Positions 42,893 through 55,387 of a stretch of 64,000 nucleotides of DNA are shown here, piece after piece (position 1 is the first letter of the stretch; the number at the start of each line of letters is the position of its first letter). Made by a program: the position numbers and the translations under genes. This DNA comes from Lepidodermella squamata. Its lineage: Eukaryota; Gastrotricha. Location: the NCBI GenBank assembly GCA_047495785.1, contig JBLDXI010000048.1:992001-1056000 (forward strand). Reading direction: 5' to 3'. The notes under the pieces were generated by a model. That model saw only the letters and a program-made list of their open reading frames with translations, was not told the DNA's origin and did no database searches.

Positions 42893-43416
42893 ATTTGTAA
42901 CACAAGTTTACAGTTTTTCATCTACATCCATGATTGAAATTATATACATTTCCATGTAAATAGAAAATTGTTATATCAGCTGGGCAGGGGTTAGTGCTCA
43001 TTGCTTGTTCATTCCTGAGCTGTTATACGTGTATTCCTATACATTTGGCATGTATGCACAAGTTTGCACACATTATTAGACGCGAATGAGAATTTCTATT
43101 TAATTTTAAGTTGAAGGCGGTCATCACCGTATGGCTCAAATAAACGTGTCCTTATGAAATTCGCTGGAGTTACAAAATCGAACTAGCTGAAAATATGATC
43201 GGGAGCGAATTCGGATCAAGCTTTACTTTACCAAATTCAAGACCCCAAGCCATGTTTTATAGCCTGGCGATATTACGTTATCTATGAGTTTGATAGATAA
43301 AAATTCTCAAGCCAGAGTTGATACGATTTTCTTATCGCCTGACCTAGGCTAACATAGCTCCATTTGAGCTTATACTCAACATTCGGGAAAAACCAAAAAC
43401 CACAAAAGCTATCAGA
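42893..43416. other. Intergenic, probable divergent promoter region
   Basis: Lies between the start of S4 (minus) and the threonine dehydratase (plus). It contains the S4 TATA-like sequence and nothing else recognised. Confidence 0.45.
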
Positions 43417-44781
43417 ATGACATCAAGCTTAGTTGATCCATTCTGCGATTACGATAATCCACGACCAATTGCGTTTGACATGGTCAAGGATGCTGCGGCA
43501 TTAATCAAAAATGGAGTGATTCGGACTCCCCTTTCGGTATGTTTTCATTCCACTCTGAAGCGCTAGAAAGCTGAACTTTCGGCTTATGTAGAAGTCACAT
43601 CTGAGCAAAGAACTCGGCATGAACGTGTTTCTCAAGAAAGAATACCTACAACATACGTCTTCATTCAAAGAACGCGGTGCTCGTTACACTCTGCTTAAAC
43701 TCAGCGACGAGCAAAAGAAAACAGGAGTCATCTCGGCAAGTGTTGGAAATCATGCATTAGGCCTAGCTTATCACGGCAGTCAACTCGGAATTCCTGTAAC
43801 CGTAGTAGTCCCAGTTACAGCGCCGCAAATGAAGGTCCAAAAGTGTCGAGATTTAGGCGCGAATGTTGTGGTTTACGGGTCGAACTTTGGAGAAAGTCGA
43901 GTTCACTCCCTTCAGATGTCTAAGGATCACGGCTTGGTGTACATCAACGGCTTTGACCATCCTCACGTCATCGCTGGGCAAGGAACAGTAGGTTTAGAGA
44001 TCTGCGAAGATCTTCAGAATTTCGATGCTGTTTTAGTGCCAGTAGGAGGGGGAGGTCTTATAGGCGGGGTATCATTAGCAATCAAATCTTTGCGGCCAGA
44101 CGTTGAAGTTATCGGCGTGGAAGCAGAGAACGGACCTGGTTTCAATCAGGCCTTCAACATAGGCCGCCCTCTGAAGGTGGAATACAAATTTGGCCTAACA
44201 GAAGGTGCTGGGACTGTAATGGTTGGCGCGAATGCTTTCGCAACAGCTAAACCGAATGTCGATCGAATGGTTACTGTTTCAGAGGACTATATTGCTTTAG
44301 CTATTCTTCGTATGGTTGAGTTGGAGAAGTCGGTTATCGAAGGCTTAGGCGCTCTAACCATAGCCGCACTCCTCGAGGGCAAGCTACCGCACTTGAGGGG
44401 GAAGAACGTTGTTTGCATCATGTCTGGCGGCAATATTGACACATCAGTCTTGTGTCGCTGTCTCGATAGAGGTCTTACATTGGATCATAGACTAATGGTG
44501 AGCAGATTCATCTCATTTGAAAGCTGATTAAACATGTTTATGCTTTTCAGAGAATTGAGATCACGGTTTCTGACAAATTTGGCGGAGTAGGCGGGCTGAT
44601 GCAACTTCTAGTACAGCAAAAAGCGAAAATAAGAGATGTGAAGGTTGAAAGAGCAGCTGTAAGTGGAAACGCTTATGCTGATCGAGTCACACTTTGTTTA
44701 GAAACAACTGGAACCCTTAACAGTGATGCACTGATGAAAGAGCTTAAATCAGCTTATGAACAAGTTGAACTGATCAGCTAA
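43417..44781 (+). CDS. Threonine dehydratase / serine racemase-like PLP enzyme with ACT domain
   Basis: Exons 43417-43536, 43592-44497 and 44551-44781 encode 418 aa. It is a fold-type II PLP enzyme. The lysine sits in [12 protein letters not shown], the glycine-rich phosphate loop is VGGGGLIGG, and [13 protein letters not shown] and MSGGNIDTS match the family. The third exon encodes a C-terminal ACT domain ([17 protein letters not shown]). By family it would deaminate L-threonine/L-serine to 2-oxo acids in the cytosol. The ACT domain argues for a catabolic threonine ammonia-lyase rather than a classical animal serine racemase, which lacks it. Confidence 0.88.
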
Positions 44782-44929
44782 CCGCTAATCCAAAACGATT
44801 TCTGATAATTAATAATAAAAATCAAAGAAGCTGAATTTCTTCGCTGGAAAGCCTTTTGTTCGTAAATTGCCTTGCGAGATTTGCCGAAAACCGCCGTGAA
44901 AGTTCTTTCCATTGCTGCAGACAACACGC

Positions 44930-45105
44930 TACGAAAACTGGCATTCCTGGCTGATGTTATGTACGCTGTCAGTATTAACAACATTCTCGGCAGAAAGAAC
45001 TCTTTGGCTATTTCGCCGCCTTAAAACCTTGCTCGGGTCAACTATGGTTCGGTTCATTGACATATCGACTTTGACATTGAGGAGAAAATCAACATTTTGA
45101 CCAGG
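44930..45105 (+). mobile_element. hAT transposase C-terminal relic
   Basis: The reading LSVLTTFSAERTLWLFRRLK followed by TLLGSTM resembles the hAT dimerisation block (ST-x-x-ERxFSxLxRxKTxLRSTM). It lies in a 60-codon ORF with no other transposase sequence around it. A short dead fragment. Confidence 0.5.
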
Positions 45106-45690
45106 CAATCGTCCCATAGGCTGCATGTTGTTCTCTAGTTTCCAGCTACACTTCAGTTGACATAAAATAACGGGAATTCTCCAAAAAATTTACTTTTTGT
45201 TAACCACTTTTGGTTAGGAATGCGGTGACCAACAAATTCCTGGCTACGCCTCTGCTATTGCGTGCATACACTATTCTTTATTCTCTAAAACGCGGCCACC
45301 CCAGCCTTGACGCTAATTCCTGAAAAATTTACGTCATTTAGCTTGCGTAAAGAATTTACGTCAGTTTGGATGGCTAAAAATAAAATAATTTTCTTCTGTC
45401 CCGGCGAGACGAGATCATTTTGTTGAATTAACACATCGCCGCTCTTTTTTCTCGCCGTCCACTATCTCCAATGAAAAGAGGGTACACGGTTATATGTCTT
45501 GATAGCAAAAACAGCATGTTCTTATTACCTAGCCACGATTTTTAAAAGTCTTTTCTATTCTTATCACTATCCACCCTGTGAAGCATCCCCATATATGACA
45601 GTTGAAGTTATCAGCATCTTCTTTCCAACTGCCTTAATTTCTGTTAATTAGGCTGTCCTCGCTACAGCAATAACAATATACAAATTGCAA
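45106..45690. other. Intergenic, upstream of the P450 array
   Basis: No gene seen. GCGTAAAGAATTTACGTC-type repeats near 45330-45365 are short and unexplained. Confidence 0.4.
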
Positions 45691-47261
45691 ATGGACGTTC
45701 TAACAGCAATATTGGCAGAGGCTTCAAGCCACTGGAAAATCTATATTCCAATAACTGTTTTCCTATACGGATCATACAGACTGATCCTCGACAAATTCCA
45801 CCGCTTGCCGCCAGGCCCACAGGCTGTTCCTTACCTTGGCTGTCTTTGGGTTATGGGAAAGGAGTACGACCTTAAGGGATGCATGCACAAAGTCTTCACT
45901 CGACTCTCAGAACGCTATGGAAACGTTTTCCTATTCTATCTGGGACAAATGCGGGTAATCTGCATTAACGACGCGAAGACAGTTCAGGAAACAATAGTGG
46001 ACCAAGGCAGAGTGTTCAGTGCGAGATACGACGACAGGATCCCTGGCGCTGAGCTAATCTGCGGGAACGGCATTCTCACCTCAAACGACGATGTCTGGCG
46101 CAGAAACCGGAGATTTGGCCTGAGGGGATTGCGCGACTTTGGCATGGGAAAGGAAATGATGGTCTTGAAAATCCAAGATGAAGCAAGATATTTGATCAAG
46201 TTTTTCGAGGAAGCCGCCAGAAGTGGGGAGCCATTCTTCCCCCGCCATGAGATCACAAATGCCGTGTCTAATGTTATATGCTCTCTAGCGTTTGGTAAGC
46301 GATATGAAGATCCGAATGATCCCGAATTTCTCGACTTGCTAACCCAACTGGATAGCGTAATGAAAACGTCTCAAGAACCTTTAATCACTGTTTTCATTCC
46401 CTTCCTTCGCCATTTCTTCACATCCCCAATCGTAAGTTCATTCGAAGTTAAGATACAAAATGTGAATCTCTGTTTTTCAAAAAGATGAGGAAATTCACTA
46501 GATTCCATCGGTCTATCAAAGTTATAACGGAGGCCGCTATAAAGGAACATCGAGAAAGTTTTGACCCTGAAAACATTCGAGACTTTCCTGATGTATTCAT
46601 CCAAGCTGAGCTAACCGATGGGGATGCTATGAGTTTGGAGGACTTCAGTTGGATCAACATGGATATGTTCATGGCCGGAACAGAAACAACAAGCACGGCT
46701 CTGACTTGGACCCTTCTCTACCTCACGAAGTACCCAGAGATTCAAGCTAAGTGCCATGAGGTCATTGATAATGTTATCGAATCCGATCGACTCCCTATGT
46801 CAGCTGACAGGCCTAGAATGGTTTATATCGATGCTGTATTTCATGAGCTGATGCGGATCACAAGCATTGTCCCTTTGGGAGTTTTCCACTCAAATCGCGA
46901 TACCCCCGCCACGATTGCTGGTTATGAATGCCCGGTTAATACGATTGTGATTTACAACCAGATGAAAATCCATCACGAAGAGGCTTACTGGGGCGATCCT
47001 GAGGTTTTTCGGCCTGAGAGGTGGATTGATGACAAAACTGGAAAATTGCTGACTCATGCCGGTCATTTTCTGCCTTTTGGCTTGGGGCCCCGAATTTGCA
47101 TGGGCGAAACATTGGCAAGGAGCGAATACTTCATATTTCTAGCCGCCTTGCTGCATCGCTTTCGATTCGAATTAACTACGCCAGATGTTGATTTCAGCCC
47201 TAGTTCACCGGGTTTTATCAATCCATGCCCTGAGTACAAAATTAAAGTTCATTCCAGATAA
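45691..47261 (+). CDS. Cytochrome P450, CYP2-clan-like, copy 1
   Basis: Exons 45691-46431 and 46485-47261 encode 505 aa. A membrane-anchor N-terminus is followed by LPPGP, helix C WRRNRRFGLRGLRDFG, I-helix MAGTETTSTALTW, K-helix FHELMR (ExxR), FRPERW and the heme ligand loop FGLGPRICMG. All catalytic landmarks are intact. It would be an ER-anchored monooxygenase; substrate unknown. The intron is 53 bp, phase 0, and lies at the same place in all five copies. This is the most divergent copy of the array (for instance VSARYDDRIPGAE against SGRIEE in the others). Confidence 0.92.
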
Positions 47262-47726
47262 AGGATATGTGCTTGCTATCATCACTACGTGAATAAAGCC
47301 GGCAATTTATACACAGACTTTTTGTAAAAAATCTTTCCATGTCGCATTTCAGGCATACAAACACGATTAGTTTTTGTTCCTCTATTTGCGGACTATTTCT
47401 ACAGTATAAAAAACTGCATGCGTCAAAAGGGAGAAAAAGCTAGCCTTTCTCGAGGGCCGCCATACTACTATATGCATGTATGTGTGTGTGATACTATTTT
47501 TTGCATTCGTGTATAAGGGAGTGTAGCGTCTCATCGATTATTCGGCGTTTGGAGCAACACACTCTGCATTCATTTCTTTATCATCGTTAAAAATGTGCTA
47601 TTTTTTGGACAACAGTAGTTCGTTGAGAAACCACAGGAGTAAAACTCAGTAGTTCGCGACAATCTTGTAGCATTCATCCTACCTGGTCAAACTCTAAATA
47701 CTTTATTCAATATTCGAATATAGGCA
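47262..47726. other. Intergenic between P450 copies 1 and 2
   Basis: No gene seen; presumably holds the copy 2 promoter. Confidence 0.5.
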
Positions 47727-49296
47727 ATGGATGTTGTATCATTAGCAGTGTCTGAGCTTGCCAGTTGGTGGAAGGTTGCAGTACCTTCAGGTTTCTTGCT
47801 ATACGGGACATGGCTGTACATCACAGACAAATTCTACAACCTCCCGCCTGGCCCAACGCCTATGCCTTTTTTCGGATGTATTTGGTACTTTGCGAAGGAG
47901 AGCGACCTCAAAGGCTGCATGCCTAAGCTGCTGCAACGACTCAGCCAGCAGTATGGGACCATTTTTACATTCTACCTCGGGCAGCTCCGCATGATTGCTA
48001 TCAACGATGCAAAGCTCGTTCAAGAAGCAATTGTTGACCAAGGGCGCATTTTCAGTGGCCGAATCGAAGAAACTATTCCTGGAGTCAAAGATATAACAAA
48101 CAAAGGCATAATATCAGCTAGCGGTGAGGTTTGGAAGAAGAACCGCCGTTTCGGCCTGAAGGCTATGCGAGATTTTGGCATGGGCAAAGAGGTCATGGCC
48201 GCCAAAATTCAAGATGAAGCCTCGCATCTGTTGACGTTCTTCGAAAATGCCGCGAAGAAGGGCGAACCAGTTTTCCCGCGCCATGAAATCTGCAATGCAG
48301 TGTCTAACGTGATCTGTTCATTGGCCTTTGGAAAGCGATATGAAGATCCTCACGATCCAGAATTCGTTGATCTTTTGGAGGAACTCGATTTGATTCTGAA
48401 AACTTCCCAAGAGCCATTAGCAACTGTCATAGTGCCGTTTCTCGCCCACTTTTACGTGCCGAAGAATGTGAGTTTAGCTTCAATATTTTTCTTTAAAGTG
48501 ATACGACTTGCCCATATATTTTTAGATTAAAACGTTTCTGAAATTCCATGAAAAGATCAAGAATATTACCAAAGCAGCCATCGATGAACATCGTATTAGC
48601 TTCAACCCGGAAAACATTCGAGATTTTCCTGATTTATTCATTCAAAACGAGCTTGCCGACGGAATGAGTTTGAGCGACGTGAGTTGGATTAATCTCGACA
48701 TGTTCATCGCCGGTACTGAGACAACAAGCACTGCTCTTACGTGGTCGTTGCTATACCTGGCAAAGTATCAAGGCGTACAAGCTAAATGTCAGCAGGTCAT
48801 CGATGAAGTGATTGAGTCCGACCGTATGCCGTGCCAAGCTGATCGGCCTAAAATGCCCTACATTGACGCGTTTTTCCACGAACTAATGCGGGCGACTTCT
48901 TTTGTTCCGACCGCGCTTTACCATTCGAATCTAGACGTTCCGACTAAGCTTGGCGGTTACGAGGTTCCGCCAAATACATTGCTATGCTACAACGTCATGA
49001 TGTTGCACAAAGACCCTGTCTACTGGAAGGACCCGCAGAATTTCCGCCCTGATAGATGGATCGATCCTACGAGTGGCAAACTACTCAGCCACTCGACGCA
49101 TTTCATGCCCTTCGGTACTGGACCGAGAATTTGTATGGGCGAATCGTTGGCTAGGGCTGAGTACTTCATCTTTATTGTGGCGCTTCTGCAGCGTTTCCGT
49201 TTCGAATTAACTACTCCAGATGTTGATTTCGATCCCAACGTACCTGGTGTCGTCATTCCGTCGCCCGAGTACAAAGTTCGGATTCACGCTCGATGA
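47727..49296 (+). CDS. Cytochrome P450, CYP2-clan-like, copy 2
   Basis: Exons 47727-48467 and 48526-49296 encode 503 aa. N-terminus MDVVSLAVSELASWWKV, LPPGPTPMPFFG, helix C WKKNRRFGLKAMRDFG, I-helix IAGTETTSTALTW, FHELMR, FRPDRW (Asp where the sisters have Glu) and heme loop FGTGPRICMG. Together with copy 3 it forms the closest pair in the array. Termination is followed by AATAAA-like sequence near 49350. Confidence 0.93.
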
Positions 49297-49675
49297 ATTG
49301 AGAATACAAACGCTAAAAACTCAGTATAGAACTCTTTTGCGTTGTAATAAAACCTTGATAGAAAAATGCGACCGTTTTCAGTTTTTTTAATTATTAATGA
49401 TATTTTTTATTCCCGCGCATCTAGGAATATTTACAGAATAAAACACCGCACACGTAAGTATAAGCAGATAACAATGATAGCAATTAGCAATGTAAGACAG
49501 CTTCTTGAAGCATCTTGAATATATTTTTCCCAGTTTCCTACTTCTTATCAAATTCTCGAAACTTGCACTCTTCAGGAAGATAGCGAGTTCTGATAATTTG
49601 AAAACGCCAGGATGTCCTAAACGACGAGTAATAAATCCTGTCACACATAGGGCCTGCTCTTATAATTTACTGATA
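49297..49675. other. Intergenic between P450 copies 2 and 3
   Basis: Short gap with no other gene. An in-frame open stretch precedes copy 3, but the N-terminal match to copy 2 fixes the start at 49676. Confidence 0.55.
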
Positions 49676-51236
49676 ATGGACGTCGCATCGTTAGTAATTT
49701 CAGAGCTAACCAGTTGGTGGAAGGTTTTGGTACCCGCAAGTTTCCTGCTCTACGGTTCATGGATTTACATCACAGACAAATTCTACAACCTCCCTCCCGG
49801 CCCTATGCCGATCCCCTTTTTCGGGTCTATTTGGTATTTGGTGAAGGCGAGTGACCTCAATGGCTGCATGTCTAAAATCCTTCAACGTCTGACCCGGCAA
49901 TACGGATCCGTTTTCACAATGTACTTTGGACAGCTGCGCATGATTGCCATTAACGATGCTAAACTCGTTCAAGAGACAATGGTGGATCAGGGCCGCATTA
50001 CCAGTGGTCGAATGGAGGAAGTCATCCCGGGTGTAACAAGCCTAGCTAACAATGGCATCGTCTCAAGCAGCGGAGAAGTCTGGAAGAAGAATCGCCGATT
50101 CGGCCTTAAAGCCATGCGAGATTTTGGTATGGGCAAGGAAGTTATGGCCGCCAAAATTCAAGACGAAGCCTCGCATCTGCTGTCGTTTTTCGAGAAAGCC
50201 GCGAAAAAAGGAGAACCGATTTTCCCACGCCATGAAATATGCAATGCTGTCTCTAACGTAATTTGCGCTTTGGCGTTCGGTAAGCGATATGAAGACCCGC
50301 ATGATCCGGAGTTCGCTGGTCTTCTTAAAGAGCTTGACTCGGTCATTGTATCATCTCAGGAGCCACTAGAAACTGTGATTCTTCCGTTTTTAGCGTACTT
50401 CTACATCCCGAAAAACGTGTGTTTGCTAGAAGAATTTAATGTGGAATTTTATGATTTTTTCCATTCAGATCAAGAAATACCTGAACCTGCAGAGTAAAAT
50501 TAAGAGCATCACAAAAACTGCGATCGACGAACATCGGACGAGCTACGATCCGGATAACATCCGTGACTTCCCTGATCTATTTATCCAAAACGAGTTGGTG
50601 GATGGCATGAGCCTGAACGACGTGAGCTGGATAAACTCGGACATGTTCATCGCTGGTACCGAGACGACAAGCACAGCTCTAACGTGGTCACTTCTGTATC
50701 TAGGCAAGTATCCAGAAATCCAAACGAAATGCCAAAGCACCATTGACGAGGTTATCGAATCAGACCGCATGCCTTGCCTTGCTGATCGCCCCAAAATGTT
50801 GTATATCGACGCGTTCTTTCATGAACTGATGCGCATTACTTCGATTGTGCCCACAGCCCTCTATCACTCGAATTTGAGCACTCCCACGAAGATTGGCGGT
50901 TACGATTGCCCGCCCAATACAATGATTTGCTACAATGTGATGATGTTGCACAAAGATCCTGTCTACTGGAAAGACCCGGAGAATTTCCGTCCTGAAAGGT
51001 GGATTGATGCGAGTGGGAAACTTCTCAGCCATTCCTCTCATTTCATGCCGTTCGGAACTGGGCCGAGGATTTGTATGGGCGAGTCATTGGCCCGTGCCGA
51101 GTACTTCATATTCATAGTGTCCTTGCTGCAACGCTTCACCTTCGAGCTCGTCACCCCAGATGTCGACCTGGATCCGAAAACACCCGGTGTCGTTATTCCG
51201 TCTCCGGAGTATAAGCTCATCGTCCATGCTCGATGA
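49676..51236 (+). CDS. Cytochrome P450, CYP2-clan-like, copy 3
   Basis: Exons 49676-50416 and 50469-51236 encode 502 aa. It starts MDVASLVISELTSWWKV, parallel to copy 2. Landmarks: LPPGPMPIPFFG, WKKNRRFGLKAMRDFG, IAGTETTSTALTW, FHELMR, FRPERW and FGTGPRICMG. A shorter product or a longer N-terminus is unlikely because the membrane anchor begins directly at this Met. Confidence 0.93.
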
Positions 51237-52025
51237 ATCTAGAACACTTCCATGAAGCTATGGATTATTCTTCCTTTGAAGAGAATAAAATCGAGTTCGT
51301 TTATTCTTCATTTTGGCCTTCAAGCTTTTATTCGTATAAATCATGACAGCTTAAGGGGCGCGGAAGACAGAATACGTGTATGCTTGTAAGTTGTGTCTTT
51401 TTACTCAAAGCGTCCTTAACCGCGTGCTTGTTCAGAGAATAGGAGGCTCCAATTTCATTTCGACTCTTATTCAATCATTAGCATTAAAGAAGAAAGTTAT
51501 TGTTTTCGCCCTCACAACTCACAATTCATTTTAAAAGCCCATGCTTTTACTTGCCATCTAACACGCAAGTTCAAATCTAAATCCGAGTTCCGAGTGATTC
51601 AGCGGTGCTTAGAGTAGCAGAGCGTGTGAACCTTCCCATCAAATCAATAATTCCAGGGAAATTATTGGAACAAAGTGAACGTGAGAGTTCCGTGAAGAGT
51701 GCGCGACGAGCGGGGTGAGCGCACGGCCCGGATACGTTTCCGCCGCACAGACAGGAATTGCGGCAGCATGGCGGGTTCCCACGGCATTTCAGTTATTAGA
51801 TACCCCCACTTAATATCGAAACTCGAAACTTGGATTTAAGCGGCGATCTTAAAAATAACTTCGAATATTAGTGAACATTACCCTGATGTAATAAACTCAC
51901 GAGGAAAATTGAATGAAAATTGAAACGTAAATTGATAAGCGTACATTCCACAGGACAGCGTCAGTTGTCACGATGACAGCCTTCCTAACTTGTATTATCC
52001 TCTTTTAACAAAATTTCTCGATAAT
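51237..52025. other. Intergenic between P450 copy 3 and the class C receptor
   Basis: No gene seen. A GC-richer patch near 51690-51790 stands out in AT-rich sequence and could be a 5' UTR exon or promoter of the receptor. Confidence 0.4.
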
Positions 52026-54541
52026 ATGCGCCCCAAGCTATTTTTCTTCCTAGCGATCAGCTACCTTGCCTGCGGTATAGCAAAAGGCCAAGATTTGAAA
52101 CAAAAACGACTTCTACTTCTAAACCTTCAACCTTTAAACGGACTGGATGCCAACGCAGTTTTTCTGCCTGATATCGTTAATGTTCTTGTTGATACGGCTA
52201 ACAAGTTAAACTTCATACCTGGCTACAAATTGGAAGGTCTCTTTGCCGATGAAGAAGCTGGACGGCAAACGGTTCCGCGTTTCATCGATTTCAGGCAGCG
52301 AAATGATACCGGAAATGTAGTAAAATCTCCGATTGTCGTGGGACCTTTCAGCCCGGCAAGTTGCTCTAGTCTCGGACCGATTCTACACCACTACCACGCA
52401 GTCGCCCTGTCACCGACCTGCACAGCTGTGGGCATATCCGATCATTCCAAATCTAAAAATTTGTATTTTAACCTTCGATCATGGGAAGTTTTTGCTTTGA
52501 CCATCCTATCCTTTATTGAGAAAGTTGGAAGTTGGAGGAGATTTGCTCTTATTGCAAATTCTGAAAGCTGGAGCGATAATAGAATAGCCACGTTAACCTA
52601 CAAAACAGCGCAATCGAATGGTTTTGAGGTTCCACTATTCACGAGCGTTAATGACATCAATTCAGATCTAATGCAAGATATTTTCAAATCAGAAGCTAGA
52701 ATTATTGTCATGCAAACAGGGAATAGTGATCTGCTGAAAAAGTTCCACTGCGTAGCTCATCTCTACGGTTTAAGAGGAGAACGATACGTCATCATAACAA
52801 CATTTACTGCTTTATACGATCCGTTAACGCTGACTAAGGAAGTAATGCCGGGATGTTCCAAGGAAGCGTCGCTTGAAATGATGAAGCAAACGTTTTTCGC
52901 CGGGCCGATGTATCGCTACGATGATCCAACTATTAGAGCTGAATGGGGCTATAACCAGTTGGAATTCGACGCTATGATGGAAGAATTTCAGATAAGAACG
53001 AAAAACAGGACTGTTCGGACCGGGAGTTACAGTTATCGCTACCTTTTCCATGACAATGCTCTTATGGCGCTTTTTGCACTTCGCGACTTGGAAAAGACCT
53101 TGAGAACGAAACATAACCTTACTTTGTCTGATTATGCTGAAAAGCCAGACCTAATTTCCATACTAGCCAATGAGTCAATGTTGGCAGCTGATTTGAAGGG
53201 TCTTCGCATTCCACCCGGTCGGATGTCCTTCAACCAAAAAACAGGCTTGATTGCGCAGGACATGCAGGGTTTAGTTCAGTGGAACCCTAAAACAAAGGAT
53301 CAATACGTAGCTCAAGTCTATCAACTCCCTGACACCCAAGAATTTCTGTATTCAAGCTATGTAGTTCGAAAGATGAACGACATCGAATGGATCAATGGAC
53401 GCCCTCCAAATGATCGACAGAAGACTCAGCTAGTTGTTCTGAAAGTCGCACTTGGCGTATCAATAACCATCTGGCTTTTCGCAGCTTTGATTGGAATTTT
53501 AAATGTAGCCTCAATCGTTTTGTTTTGGAAAAATCGTAACCAGGAATCTAGCGAGGTCCCTATGGTTAAAATCATCGGACTTGTTGGAAGTATTCTTTTG
53601 GTGATCGCCTCTGCAATTCTAGTCTCAGAAATGGACAGTAACACGCAAACGAACTGGTCGGCTGCTATAGCCTGCCTGGTCATTGGATTGTCGATTGTGA
53701 ATGGTATTGCAGCAATGAGATCAAAATGGCAATTTCCATGGAACAGTAAGCTCGTGATTAAAATTGGCTAGTTAATTCTTTTGATTTCTCTTCATCTTAG
53801 CCCGAAGAAAACATGTTAATAGAAGCAACAAGGTGAATCTATCGATGGTGAACCCGCAAACCAGCTACAACTCAGACCAGAAAACTCCCCAAACTTCACA
53901 AATTTCTGCTGCTGAATCGACCGCACAGGAATATGTTTTTCCAATAACCCGTAGACAACCTGTACAACAATCGAAGAGACATATCACTAGATCTATACTT
54001 ACAAGCAGTGCAGTTTTCTTCGCACTCAACTTGGTCATTTTAGCCATCTGGTTTATAACGGATCCTCAGGTTAGTTAGAATCAGACTTTTCCTAGATTTG
54101 TTTATTTGTTTGTCTAAATGCCAGATATGTTTGCTGAAAACATCAGCTCGACCTTTTTACGATCCACAAATCGATACATCGTTCGAAACACTTTCTTATC
54201 AGTGCTCATCGGCTGTTTTCAAACCAGCCGCCCTTTTTCCTTTGATCTTCTTGGCCCTTCATTTCATCACTCTGTTAGTAGCTGCTTATCTTTGCTACAA
54301 GCGCTTGAAAGCCACTGCTAGACCGAAAGAATTGCCCGCTGTCAGTATCTCAGTGGCAAATGCTATGGCGCTGCTTCCTGTGTTTGCGTTGATCCTTTCG
54401 ATCGTAGCCAGTAAGGAGTTAATTTCAGGGCCAGATATTCAGGTCATTCTAGCATCAGGTGGTCTCATTGCAGCAGCTTCAGCAACTTTATCCAGTATCA
54501 TTCCTGTTTTTATCAACCATAAACAAACCAACAGCGGTTAA
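52026..54541 (+). CDS. Class C GPCR, GABA-B receptor-like
   Basis: Exons 52026-53745, 53801-54069 and 54125-54541 join in frame to 801 aa. A signal peptide (LFFFLAISYLACGIAKG) precedes a Venus-flytrap ligand-binding domain of about 440 aa (VVGPFSPASCSSLGPIL, AVALSPTCTAVGI, FRRFALI-like strands). The WINGRPPNDR linker is close to the W-x-x-x-x-P-P-x-D-R linker of GABA-B receptors. Seven membrane helices follow, split by the two introns: TM1-TM3 in exon 1, TM4 in exon 2, TM5-TM7 in exon 3. A long Gln/Ser-rich cytoplasmic loop lies before TM4. The sequence is divergent and key GABA contacts were not verified. Exon 1 carries the whole ectodomain without an intron. Confidence 0.8.
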
Positions 54542-55387
54542 AATACTATGAGAATCTGCTAAAAATGGCAAAGTAGCCATTAAAACAAAAAATTGTAACA
54601 TTGTGTGAATTTGTCCTTGAAATTTTCGAGTTTTCGATTCAAGCCGACGATTTCGACGAGTTCCAAACAGGAAGTCTCGCGAAGAATGCGTGGAAATAAC
54701 TCGAAACCATTTTCCGGATCAACCTACATCTATGAACTGACTTCTCCGGAAATAAACAGCTCTGTCTTACGGATTCGATTACCTTTCATGCGCGGGTCGG
54801 ACGTAGGGCGTAAATTGACCGTAATGTTGTTTTAGCAAATTCGGGGATGCGCTATATCGTCATCGCGTACTTCATATAAAGCATAACTCCAGAAACCTCA
54901 ATGAAACATTGGTCCTTAATCAAAACAGCAAACAACATGGCAATTGAATTTGATTCCGTTGAAAAATTGATGCCGAAAATCTTAAATATTTCAATTCTCA
55001 TGATTATTCTTTTCAAGAGAATAAAATTTAAAATTTACTAGAAAAATGCATTACAACTAGTGAATTTTCGACACAATATCGCGTGCTTTGCAGCGAGTTG
55101 TAAATTCAGATCATAGATAAATAATAAATTATTTATCTATGATTCAGATTCATTCAGGTTGTTAATTCATTCTCATTCATAGATCGGAAAGAAAAAAAAT
55201 AGCCAGCTTATTTTTATATAAATACCCGTAAAATCGTATTTACATAAATAACAACGTTAAATTCTAACTGATAAAATTCAACGTAAAGGGTTTGTAATCC
55301 GGAGATAGGTCAGCTTTTTTGTTGGATCTGTTACTTAGAGCTCATCCTCGTTATCTATTACCCGTGCATTACTCGGATATATGTACA
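54542..55387. other. Intergenic, upstream of P450 copy 4
   Basis: AT-rich, with a short TTATTTATCTATGATTCA direct/inverted reiteration near 55125-55150. No gene supported. Confidence 0.45.

Noticed and set aside
54605-54835. 76-codon ORF after the class C receptor
   Set aside because: No AUG-proximal signal, domain or homologue. It lies in the receptor's 3' flank.
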